From the NCBI GenBank assembly GCA_041306075.1, contig JBFYKH010000043.1, positions 1-14,566 of the forward strand: DNA of 14,566 nt, written 5' to 3'. A program made the translations under genes and the position numbers. The notes under the pieces are model-generated. The model searched no databases, had not been told where the DNA came from, and saw only the letters and a list, made by a program, of their open reading frames with translations. Source of the DNA: JAHIYG01 sp041306075 (GTDB lineage: Archaea; Altiarchaeota; Altiarchaeia; IMC4; SCGC-AAA252-I15). Below, piece after piece: positions 7,870 through 13,381 of this stretch (position 1 is its first letter; each line of letters opens with the position of its first letter).

Positions 7870-9908
7870 CTTATCTTCGCTCCCGGCTTCGCTTCCTGGT
7901 CCGGCCTGAGGAGCATGGGGCCGCCGTCGTCGCCTATCGCCGCGAGAAGCATCCCCTGGCTTTCGACGCCGCGCAGCTTGGCGGGCTCCAGATTCGCGAC
8001 CACGATTATCTGGCGGCCGACGAGCTCCTCCCTCCTGTATTTCGCCTTTATCCCGGCCACTATAGTCCGTTCGCCGAGTTCGCCGACGTCTATCCTCAGG
8101 ACGACGAGCTTGTCCGCGTTCGGGTGGTCGTTCGCCTCCTTTATCGTCGCGACCCTCAGGTCTACCCTGCTGAATTCCTCGTAGTCTACCATCGTCTTGA
8201 CCTCCTCCTTCGGTTTAGGCTTCTCCTCGGTCTTCCCTCCCTTCTCCTCCTGGTGCGGGAGGTGCTTGTCCTTGAATGCGTTGAGCTTGTCGTCGTCTAT
8301 CTTGGCGTACAGGGGTTCGACCGCGCCTATCCTGTGGCCGCCTTCGACCGCCAGATTCCTCGCGTCCTCCCACGGCTGGTCGTGGACGGAGCCTGCGAGC
8401 GCGAGCATCTTCCACGTCCTCTCTGCGGTCCGGGGCAGGAGGGGGGCGAGCGTGATGGCGAGGCTCCTGATGAGGTTCGCGCAGAGGTAGAGGGTGTTCC
8501 CTCCCGTGTTCTTCCATGGTTCCTTCGCCTGGAAGTACCTGTTGCCCTCCTGGGCGAGCGTCATCGCCTGGCTCATCGCGTTGGTGAAGTCGAGGCGGTC
8601 TATCCGGCCGCCGACCTCGCCGGGGAGCCTTTCGATTGCGGCGAGGAGCTTCTTGTCCTCGGCGTCGAACTCCACGGGGTTAGGCACTACTCCGCCCTCC
8701 CGCGCAAGGAACGTCAGCGCCCTGTTGACGAGGTTCCCGAGCGTGGCTATGAGCTCGTTGTTGACCCTGTCCTTGAAGTCCGTGAGCGAGAAGTCGCTGT
8801 CCGACGTCTGCGGCGTGATGGTCAGGAGATAGTACCTTACCATGTCCGGGTCGAACTCGGCGGTGCAGTCGTGCAGCCACAGCACCCACTTCCTGGACGT
8901 GCTCATCTTCCTGCCCTCCAGGTTCAGGTACTCGTTGCTGGCTATCTGCCACGGCATCGTCCACCCCCCGTAGGCCATCAGCACCGCCGGCCAGATTATC
9001 GTGTGGAAGGGTATGTTGTCCTTGCCGATGAAATGGACTATCCTCGTGTCCTTGTCGAGCCAGTACTTCCGCCACTCCTCAGGCTTCCCCATCCTCTCGG
9101 CCCACTCCTTCGTGGAGCTGATGTAGCCTATGGGCGCGTCGAACCAGACGTAGAGGACCTTCCCCTCGGCGCCATCCACCGGCACCGGTATCCCCCAGTT
9201 CAGGTCGCGGGTTATCGCCCTGTCCTGCAACCCCTCCCTTATCCAGCCGAGCGCGAAGTTCCTGGCGTTCGCAGGCCAGTGCCTGTTGCCCTCGACCCAG
9301 GCGCGGAGGGGCTCCCCCATCTCGCTCAGCTTGAAGAACCAGTGGGCGGTCTCCCTCATCTCGGGCGTCCCCCTGCATATCACGCAGTACGGGTTCTTCA
9401 GCTCATGCGGCTCAAGCTGCGCGGAGCACTTCTCGCACTGGTCCCCGCGCTCGTCCTCAGCCCCGCACTTGGGGCAGACGCCCTTAACGTACCTGTCCGG
9501 CAGGAACCTCCTGCAGCTGTCGCAATAAGGCCTCGGCACGGTCTTCTTGTATATGAGCCCCTTCCCGAGTATCGTCCTGAAGAAGTCCTGCGACACCCCG
9601 TAGTGGAGGGGCCGCGCGGTCCCGCTGAAGTTGTCGAACCTTACGCCTATGCTCTCGAACGCCTTCAGGTGCATCTCATGGTACCTGTCGACGAGCTCCT
9701 TCGGGGTCGTCCCCTCCTGCTCCGCAGCCACGGATATGGGCGTCCCGTGCTCGTCAGTACCGCATATGTAGATGACTTCGTCGCCCAGCATCCGGTGGTA
9801 CCTGACGTACGCGTCTGCCGGCACGTAGCAGCCTATCGCATGACCTATGTGTATCGGCCCGTTGGCGTAAGGCAGGGCCGCGGTGACCAAATACCGCTGT
9901 TTCGCCAT
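7866..9908 (-). CDS. metG: Methionyl-tRNA synthetase with fused C-terminal tRNA-binding domain
   Basis: This complete 680-residue class I synthetase charges tRNA-Met in the cytoplasm. The Rossmann domain has the HIGH motif at 20-23 and the KMSKS equivalent KMSTS at 334-338. The connective insert holds eight cysteines (C129, C132, C145, C148, C158, C161, C175, C178), enough for two zinc knuckles. The anticodon-binding helical region follows, then a Lys/Glu/Pro-rich linker at about 555-572. Residues about 573-680 form an EMAP/CsaA-like OB-fold tRNA-binding domain (FSRVDLRVATI, then GIKAKYR, then NLEPAKLRGVESQGM). In many archaea this domain is a separate gene; here it is fused. The gene heads an operon with the COG1325 gene and rnp3. 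The ATG at 9908 has no Shine-Dalgarno; a TATA-like box about 28 bases upstream suggests a leaderless mRNA. Confidence 0.97.
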   Translation of the reverse strand: MAKQRYLVTAALPYANGPIHIGHAIGCYVPADAYVRYHRMLGDEVIYICGTDEHGTPISVAAEQEGTTPKELVDRYHEMHLKAFESIGVRFDNFSGTARPLHYGVSQDFFRTILGKGLIYKKTVPRPYCDSCRRFLPDRYVKGVCPKCGAEDERGDQCEKCSAQLEPHELKNPYCVICRGTPEMRETAHWFFKLSEMGEPLRAWVEGNRHWPANARNFALGWIREGLQDRAITRDLNWGIPVPVDGAEGKVLYVWFDAPIGYISSTKEWAERMGKPEEWRKYWLDKDTRIVHFIGKDNIPFHTIIWPAVLMAYGGWTMPWQIASNEYLNLEGRKMSTSRKWVLWLHDCTAEFDPDMVRYYLLTITPQTSDSDFSLTDFKDRVNNELIATLGNLVNRALTFLAREGGVVPNPVEFDAEDKKLLAAIERLPGEVGGRIDRLDFTNAMSQAMTLAQEGNRYFQAKEPWKNTGGNTLYLCANLIRSLAITLAPLLPRTAERTWKMLALAGSVHDQPWEDARNLAVEGGHRIGAVEPLYAKIDDDKLNAFKDKHLPHQEEKGGKTEEKPKPKEEVKTMVDYEEFSRVDLRVATIKEANDHPNADKLVVLRIDVGELGERTIVAGIKAKYRREELVGRQIIVVANLEPAKLRGVESQGMLLAAIGDDGGPMLLRPDQEAKPGAKIR

Positions 9909-9931
9909 TGTAAGGACAAATAGCGCTTATT

Positions 9932-9940
9932 GAATAATAA
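9932..9940 (-). promoter_or_regulatory. Putative leaderless promoter of the metG operon
   Basis: The AT-rich sequence TTATTATTC on the minus strand is centred about 28 bases before the metG ATG. Its context (ATTTATTATTCAATAAG) is the only AT-rich stretch in this gap. Confidence 0.45.
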
Positions 9941-9971
9941 ATGGCGGCCCACCGACTTGAAAAGAATCCGC

Positions 9972-10002
9972 TCGGCCGGCCCCCAAAGGGGGCGCCGGCC
10001 GA
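9972..10002 (-). terminator. GC-rich hairpin between the thiol protein gene and metG
   Basis: Perfect arms TCGGCCGGC (9972-9980) and GCCGGCCGA (9994-10002) continue inward as C4/G4 pairs, with one unpaired base, around an AAA loop. On the minus strand it lies 18 bases past the stop of the upstream gene and is followed by a short T-rich stretch (ATTCTTTT). It is a likely 3' end or terminator; a processing signal is an alternative. Confidence 0.55.
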
Positions 10003-10020
10003 TTGTACGCCCGTCTCGGC

Positions 10021-11844
10021 CTAGCACGAGCCGCCGGCGGCCACGCTGCCGGTGTCGGTGCTCAGGACCTTCTCGCAGCCCGGCAGGCCGGGGTTATTGG
10101 CGCAATAATTCTGCCTGACGGAGTCGGCGGTTATGCCGCTGAACTCGACCCTGTTGTTCGCAAGCCAGGTCGGGCTCGCCCCGATGTTCAGGCTCTCCGC
10201 GAGCTTCAGGTCCTCCCTGAGGAGGCCCTTGCCCTCGTCGCCTTCGGCGCATGCCTTCAGCTTGGCGGCGTCCATGCCGTTGTCGGTGGCGCACTTGGTC
10301 CAGTCCCCTGACATGGCCTTGTTTCTGCACCATATGTAGTCCATGTACTTGTAGTCGTCGGGGTAGTGCTTAATCGCGCACAGCTCCCTTATGTTGTCGT
10401 CCACCTCGGCCTGGCCGTGGAGGGAGTTGAACGTCCCCGTCGACTCGTCGTATCCGGCTATGTAATGGATGTTGAAGCTCATGTCCTTGAAGGTCGATAG
10501 GACGTCCTTCATCGAGTTCAGGGCCTGTATGCCGTACGGGCACTGGCTCATGACGAACAGGTCTATCCTCTTCTTCAGCTCGGGCCTGCATGCCATGGTC
10601 TCAGAGCATGTGGCGTCCGCGCAGTCGACCTGGCCGTCCCCGGTGTCGTCGATGCCGTTGTCGCATATCTCGGCGGTCGGGTCGAACGTCGCTCCCACCT
10701 TGAGGGCGCCGTACGTGTCTCCGGCAACCGCAAGGTACCGCTCGATGCTCGCGTAACCCGGGTCCTGCTTGACCTTCTCGTCGAAGAGTATCGCCGGCAG
10801 GAGGGGCTCCTCGGTCGATGCGTAGAGGCTCTTGCCCTCGGGGGTCCCGTAGTCCACGTACTTGAATACGGCGCCTGCGAAGACGCTCTTAAGGCTGGAC
10901 TCAAGGCCTGCGGTGTCGCAGTCCTTGCACCTCTTGTCGTTCAATATGACGATGTCGACCCTCGTCGGCTCCGGTATGTTCGCGCATTCGCTGTGTTTTA
11001 CGGTCATGGCATTGCACAAGGCCCTCTTGAAGTCCGCTTCCTTCCTGCCTCCCGTGTAGGGCGCCCCAGCCAGCTTTATGGTCGGGCTGCCCCTCGCGCC
11101 AGCGGCCGAAGCCGCCTTGAAAGAGGCTGAAAGCAGGCCTTTGCCCTCGCTACCTTGCGCGCACGCCTTTATCTTGGCGGCGTCCATGCCGTTGTCCCTG
11201 GCGCAAGGCTCCCAGTTTGTGCTCTGTATGCTCTTGTCCCTGCATGTGATGTAGCTCATGTATTTGTAGTTCTCCGGATAGTGCTTCATCACGCACAGCT
11301 GCCTGATGTTCTCGTCAACCTCCGGCTGGCCGTGGAGGCTCGTGAACTCTCCGCCGGCGGCTTCGCTGCCGATGTAGTCCACCTTGAAGTCAACTGCGTC
11401 GCCCATGCTCTTGAGTACCGGGGCTATGGCGTCCATGACCTGGGTGCCGTAGGGGCATTGGCTCATGACGTAGAAATCCAACTTTACCTTGTCGCCGCCG
11501 CCCCCCCGGGGCTGTGCGGTCGTTGTCGTGGTGGCGCCTCCGTCTCCCCTGAGCTGGCTGTTCTGCCAGAGAAGGAAGGCTGCGAATAGTACGGCCACTA
11601 CGAGGACTCCTGCAAGGAGCTTTGAGACGTCAGGGGACCCGCTGGATTCGCTGGCTTCGGCGTCTACCTCCTCGGATACGAGCGGCGCATCCTTCCTGGG
11701 GGCTGCCGCCTGTTTCTTCGCTGAAGCGGCCTTGCGCTTACGCACCGGCTTCTTCTCAGCCTTCTTGGCGGCGGGCTTCTTCTCCTGAGCGTCCGCCGCC
11801 GCGTCTTCCTGAACGGTTTCCTGAATTTTTTCCTCATCAGCCAT
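10021..11844 (-). CDS. Membrane-anchored protein with three thioredoxin-like domains (two DsbA/GILT-like CPYG repeats)
   Basis: This is a 607-residue protein. Residues 1-72 are charged and include a Lys/Ala-rich stretch (21-51). One membrane helix follows (about 74-93), then a Gly/Thr-rich linker, so residues beyond about 100 are probably outside the cell membrane. Domain 1 (about 118-290) and domain 3 (about 424-592) are near-duplicates. Each has MSQCPYG (127-133, 432-438), a SLHGQ motif (169-173, 474-478), matched cysteines (C184/C489, C201/C506, C214/C518, C228/C532) and a cis-Pro-like SPT (253-255, 557-559). The SLHGQ plus downstream Cys recalls the GILT thiol reductase signature. The active motif has one Cys (CPYG), not CxxC. 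A middle domain (about 295-385) has CKDC (306-309), then a Cys/Asp-rich EF-hand-like segment (394-419). It is probably a disulfide reductase or isomerase; the partner is unknown. AAGGTGT lies seven bases before the ATG. Confidence 0.8.
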   Translation of the reverse strand: MADEEKIQETVQEDAAADAQEKKPAAKKAEKKPVRKRKAASAKKQAAAPRKDAPLVSEEVDAEASESSGSPDVSKLLAGVLVVAVLFAAFLLWQNSQLRGDGGATTTTTAQPRGGGGDKVKLDFYVMSQCPYGTQVMDAIAPVLKSMGDAVDFKVDYIGSEAAGGEFTSLHGQPEVDENIRQLCVMKHYPENYKYMSYITCRDKSIQSTNWEPCARDNGMDAAKIKACAQGSEGKGLLSASFKAASAAGARGSPTIKLAGAPYTGGRKEADFKRALCNAMTVKHSECANIPEPTRVDIVILNDKRCKDCDTAGLESSLKSVFAGAVFKYVDYGTPEGKSLYASTEEPLLPAILFDEKVKQDPGYASIERYLAVAGDTYGALKVGATFDPTAEICDNGIDDTGDGQVDCADATCSETMACRPELKKRIDLFVMSQCPYGIQALNSMKDVLSTFKDMSFNIHYIAGYDESTGTFNSLHGQAEVDDNIRELCAIKHYPDDYKYMDYIWCRNKAMSGDWTKCATDNGMDAAKLKACAEGDEGKGLLREDLKLAESLNIGASPTWLANNRVEFSGITADSVRQNYCANNPGLPGCEKVLSTDTGSVAAGGSC

Positions 11845-11850
11845 GTTTTG

Positions 11851-11880
11851 ACACCTTAGAATAAACCTGTCATATACTAC
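11851..11880 (-). promoter_or_regulatory. Promoter and ribosome binding site of the thiol protein gene
   Basis: On the minus strand GTAGTATATG (11871-11880) is a TATA-like box about 31 bases before the ATG at 11844. AAGGTGT (11851-11857) is a Shine-Dalgarno-like site seven bases before the ATG, similar to those of the Lsm and Cys-rich peptide genes. Confidence 0.45.
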
Positions 11881-11919
11881 GCCACACCCCCTAATAAAAA
11901 GGCGTTCTTGAGCCCGCCA

Positions 11920-11970
11920 TTTTTATACCCTAACCCCATATTCTATCACTAGCTTAGTTTTTTAAAGGTG
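11920..11970 (+). promoter_or_regulatory. Promoter and ribosome binding site of the Lsm-L37e operon
   Basis: TTTTTATA at 11920-11927 is a TATA-like box that would start transcription near 11950. AAAGGTG at 11964-11970 is a Shine-Dalgarno site five bases before the ATG at 11976. The 131-base gap 11845-11975 holds only the two divergent promoters. Confidence 0.5.
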
Positions 11971-11975
11971 TTTCT

Positions 11976-12182
11976 ATGAAGCCATTGGACGCGTTAGGCG
12001 AGCTTTTGGACAACCAGATTGTGGTGAGACTGAAGAACGGGATGGAGATTCAGGGCAAACTCAAGGCCTTCGACATCCACATCAACCTCGTTATGGAGGA
12101 TGCCGAATTCAAGGACGGGGAGACGGGCAAGAAGTTCAAGCGCCTGTTCCTGCGCGGCGACATGATACTGTTCATAGGATGA
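11976..12182 (+). CDS. Sm-like archaeal protein (Lsm)
   Basis: This 68-residue Sm-fold protein is expected to form a ring that binds U-rich RNA. Sm motif 1 spans about residues 9-43 (LLDNQIVVRLKNGMEIQGKL at its start, then the conserved AFDIHINLVMEDAE). Sm motif 2 is RGDMILFIG (60-68), with the Arg-Gly-Asp used for RNA binding. The length is typical for archaeal Lsm. It precedes the L37e gene by 14 bases; this Lsm-L37e pairing is a well-known conserved archaeal operon and supports both calls. Confidence 0.97.
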   Translation: MKPLDALGELLDNQIVVRLKNGMEIQGKLKAFDIHINLVMEDAEFKDGETGKKFKRLFLRGDMILFIG

Positions 12183-12196
12183 TTCGGGGGTAGAAG

Positions 12197-12394
12197 ATGA
12201 GCAAGGGTACACCCAGCCACGGGAAACGGGGCAAGAGGCATACGCACATAACCTGTCCGCGTTGCGGCAAGAGGAGCTATCACGAGAGGAAGAAGCGGTG
12301 TGCCGCGTGCGGCTTCGGCGTGAGCCGGAGAATCAAGCGGAAACCCAACGCCAGGTCGAAGAAGCTTAAGGCGGGACGGTTCGTGCGGCCGTAG
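12197..12394 (+). CDS. rpl37e: Large-subunit ribosomal protein L37e
   Basis: This 65-residue basic protein of the 50S subunit is found in archaea and eukaryotes. It begins MSKGTPSHGKRGKRHTHITC, a typical L37e start. It has a zinc ribbon of C20, C23, C35 and C38 (CPRCG and CAACG), followed by a basic tail rich in Arg and Lys that contacts rRNA. A GGGGGT run about seven bases before the ATG serves as the ribosome site. It follows the Lsm gene in the same operon. A G/C-run hairpin lies about 20 bases after its stop. Confidence 0.98.
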   Translation: MSKGTPSHGKRGKRHTHITCPRCGKRSYHERKKRCAACGFGVSRRIKRKPNARSKKLKAGRFVRP

Positions 12395-12413
12395 GCCAAG
12401 CAGCGTCTGGTGT

Positions 12414-12444
12414 TAAGGGGGGGGCGCATATTAATCCCCCCTTA
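12414..12444 (+). terminator. Hairpin after rpl37e, with TATA-like box in its loop
   Basis: TAAGGGGGG (12414-12422) pairs with CCCCCCTTA (12436-12444) over nine bases, leaving a 13-base AT-rich loop. It may end the Lsm-L37e transcript. The loop contains CATATTAAT (12427-12435), which could be the TATA box of the following tRNA gene about 37 bases away. Both roles are inferred from position. Confidence 0.45.
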
Positions 12445-12467
12445 CATACTATTTACCCATTATTTAC

Positions 12468-12542
12468 GGGCTCGTGGTCTAGTCCGGCTATGACGTCGCC
12501 TTGACATGGCGGAGGTCCCCGGTTCAAATCCGGGCGAGCCCA
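12468..12542 (+). tRNA. tRNA-Val (anticodon GAC)
   Basis: This is a complete 75-base cloverleaf. The acceptor stem GGGCTCG (12468-12474) pairs with CGAGCCC (12535-12541), and the discriminator base is A. The D arm starts GTC and closes GAC. The anticodon stem TCGCC/GGCGG holds the loop TTGACAT with anticodon GAC at 12503-12505. The variable loop is AGGTC. The T arm is CCCGG/CCGGG around TTCAAAT. CCA is not encoded and there is no intron. GAC reads GUC and GUU codons. The bases from the T loop to past the 3' end recur downstream. Confidence 0.97.
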
Positions 12543-12563
12543 TTAATATCTTTTCCGGAGTGT

Positions 12564-12578
12564 GTTCGTATCACGAAC
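12564..12578. other. Short inverted repeat in the first repeat unit
   Basis: GTTCGT (12564-12569) and ACGAAC (12573-12578) form a 6-base-pair hairpin with a three-base loop. The matching position of the second unit (about 12654-12668) does not keep this palindrome, so it is less conserved than the following hairpin. Confidence 0.5.
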
Positions 12579-12580
12579 TA

Positions 12581-12625
12581 GCCCGGGTGTAAAAAGCCGC
12601 CGAGGCTTTTTATGAAAATCCGGGC
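12581..12625 (+). ncRNA. Two-part hairpin element, copy 1
   Basis: The outer stem GCCCGG (12581-12586) pairs with CCGGGC (12620-12625). The inner stem AAAAAGCC (12591-12598) pairs with GGCTTTTT (12604-12611) around the loop GCCGA, and three further pairs extend it outward. The 3' strand of the outer stem is the tRNA-Val 3' sequence. It may be a structured RNA, or the inner stem with its T run may be a terminator serving both strands. Transcription is not shown. Confidence 0.45.
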
Positions 12626-12666
12626 GAGCCCATTCTTATCTCTTCTTTAGCTTTTCGTCTATACCA

Positions 12667-12716
12667 CTCGCCCGGATGCAACAAGCCGCCGAGGCTTTTT
12701 GTAGAACCCGGGCGAG
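12667..12716 (+). ncRNA. Two-part hairpin element, copy 2
   Basis: The outer stem CTCGCCCGG (12667-12675) pairs with CCGGGCGAG (12708-12716) over nine bases, longer than in copy 1. The inner stem has core AAGCC (12683-12687) and GGCTT (12693-12697) around the same loop GCCGA, with one C-T mismatch, then continues outward. Against copy 1, pair T12590-A12612 is C12679-G12701 here and T12588-G12614 is T12677-A12703, so pairing is kept. It ends 6 bases before the stop codon of the leftward gene, so a terminator role is possible. Confidence 0.45.
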
Positions 12717-12721
12717 CCCGC

Positions 12722-13153
12722 CTATTTCAGTTCTATCTCTCTGACTTCCTTCTGGTTTGCGGCTGTCATCCTCTCGAGGGTTTCCTTTCCGCCTGGTGTG
12801 TTGAGGAGGGCCCCGATGAATCTGCCCATCGTCTCCTGCGCCGCGAGCGTGTGGGTGCGGAAGACGTTGTGGTCTATCCTGGGGTCCGGGTCTACGCGTT
12901 TTCCGTCGCTTATGTCCTTTCCCTCGTTGCTGACCCTTATGGCATGCGAGACCGGGGAAGATTTCATGCGCCTGACGTTGTCGTCGCCTATGTCCCCCAG
13001 GGTGTTGACGGCGAAATTCAGGCCCGGTAATGCATTTGCCCTGTTAAGGTACTCCCCTACCTCGTCGGGGAACTTCGTGTGGTCCCGCACCCACTCGTCG
13101 GCCTCCCTCTGCCGTGCCTGGGCGTCCTTCCTCCTGAGCATCATGTTAACCAT
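12722..13153 (-). CDS. Hypothetical protein
   Basis: I do not recognise this protein of up to 143 residues. It is charged and soluble, with no membrane segment or signal peptide. The N-terminal 40 residues are basic and helical-looking (MLRRKDAQARQREADEWVRD). The middle has DDNVRRMKSSPVSHAIRVSN and a DISDGKRVDPDPRIDHNV stretch. The C-terminal 45 residues are again helical (AAQETMGRFIGALLNTPGG) and end in a Lys. The HNVFRTHTLAAQETMGRF region with two His is a possible core. A TATA-like box at 13167-13174 is about 26-30 bases from the fourth and fifth codons, both ATG (13144, 13141), so a leaderless start there is likelier than the ATG at 13153. Its stop lies against the hairpin repeats. The frame is long and codon use matches the neighbours, so I believe it is a gene. 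Confidence 0.65.
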   Translation of the reverse strand: MVNMMLRRKDAQARQREADEWVRDHTKFPDEVGEYLNRANALPGLNFAVNTLGDIGDDNVRRMKSSPVSHAIRVSNEGKDISDGKRVDPDPRIDHNVFRTHTLAAQETMGRFIGALLNTPGGKETLERMTAANQKEVREIELK

Positions 13154-13166
13154 CCCGTAGGCCTCG

Positions 13167-13174
13167 GATATAAG
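13167..13174 (-). promoter_or_regulatory. TATA-like box for the hypothetical gene
   Basis: CTTATATC on the minus strand is centred about 26-30 bases from two in-frame ATG codons at 13144 and 13141, but only 17 bases from the ATG at 13153. The spacing favours one of the inner starts for a leaderless mRNA. Confidence 0.45.
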
Positions 13175-13198
13175 CGCGTTTTTCCTTGGATGCCGCGG

Positions 13199-13232
13199 CT
13201 TTTATGCGTTGTTTGTGTAATACCAGGCAGGT
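13199..13232 (+). promoter_or_regulatory. Promoter and ribosome site of the Cys-rich peptide/permease operon
   Basis: CTTTTATG at 13199-13206 is TATA-like and would start transcription near 13230. CAGGTG at 13227-13232 is a Shine-Dalgarno-like site eight bases before the ATG at 13241. If transcription starts as late as predicted, the leader is very short, so the exact start is uncertain. Confidence 0.4.
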
Positions 13233-13240
13233 GTTTTCTC

Positions 13241-13381
13241 ATGGCGGATGCTAAGAAGAGCCTTTTCGGGAAGGTTTTGGACAGTTTGGACGGGAAGCTG
13301 GCGAAGAAGGCCAAGGCCAAGTCGTGTTGTTCGTGCTGTTGCTCGTCGGACGACGGCAAGGATAAGGGGTGCGGCTGCTGA
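13241..13381 (+). CDS. 46-residue Cys-rich, metallothionein-like peptide
   Basis: The frame from ATG 13241 encodes 46 residues. Residues 1-27 are Lys/Ala/Leu-rich and could form an amphipathic helix (KKSLFGKVLDSLDGKLAKKA). Residues 29-46 hold seven cysteines: CCSCCC (29-34), an acidic-basic spacer (SSDDGKDK), then CGC (44-46) at the very end. Such clustering suggests metal or metalloid binding or thiol chemistry. There is no signal peptide, so it is probably cytoplasmic or membrane-surface. A CAGGTG ribosome site lies eight bases upstream. Its TGA overlaps the ATG of the permease gene by one base (TGATG), so the two are translated as a pair. I do not recognise a named family. Reality of the gene is supported by the coupling, the ribosome site and the composition. 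Confidence 0.75.
   Translation: MADAKKSLFGKVLDSLDGKLAKKAKAKSCCSCCCSSDDGKDKGCGC

Larger units (their letters stand above)
12526..12719 (+). repeat. Tandem repeats of the tRNA-Val 3' end
   Basis: Bases 12526-12554 (T loop through trailer of tRNA-Val) recur at 12616-12644 with 26 of 29 bases identical, a 90-base offset. A shorter third copy of CCGGGCGAGCCC is at 12708-12719, offset 88 from the second. The intervening sequences are also related, most clearly 12581-12631 with 12670-12719. This looks like an approximately 89-base unit duplicated in tandem, starting inside the tRNA. No integrase gene is nearby. Confidence 0.85.

Noticed and set aside
7803..9923. 706-codon open frame on the plus strand
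   Set aside because: It is the antisense shadow of metG, which is fully supported by motifs. Its product is low-complexity (Leu, Val, Arg, Pro) and typical of GC-rich antisense frames.
12581..12716. Box H/ACA or C/D guide RNA
   Set aside because: I see no ACA trinucleotide at the expected position after either hairpin and no C/D box pair or kink-turn motif.
12526..12719. A CRISPR array
   Set aside because: Only two to three copies exist, the spacers are related to one another, the repeat is tRNA-derived, and no cas gene is present.
13079..13240. N-terminal extension of the Cys-rich peptide to a 100-residue protein
   Set aside because: The extension crosses the promoter and the antisense hypothetical gene, while the ATG at 13241 has its own ribosome site and sensible composition.
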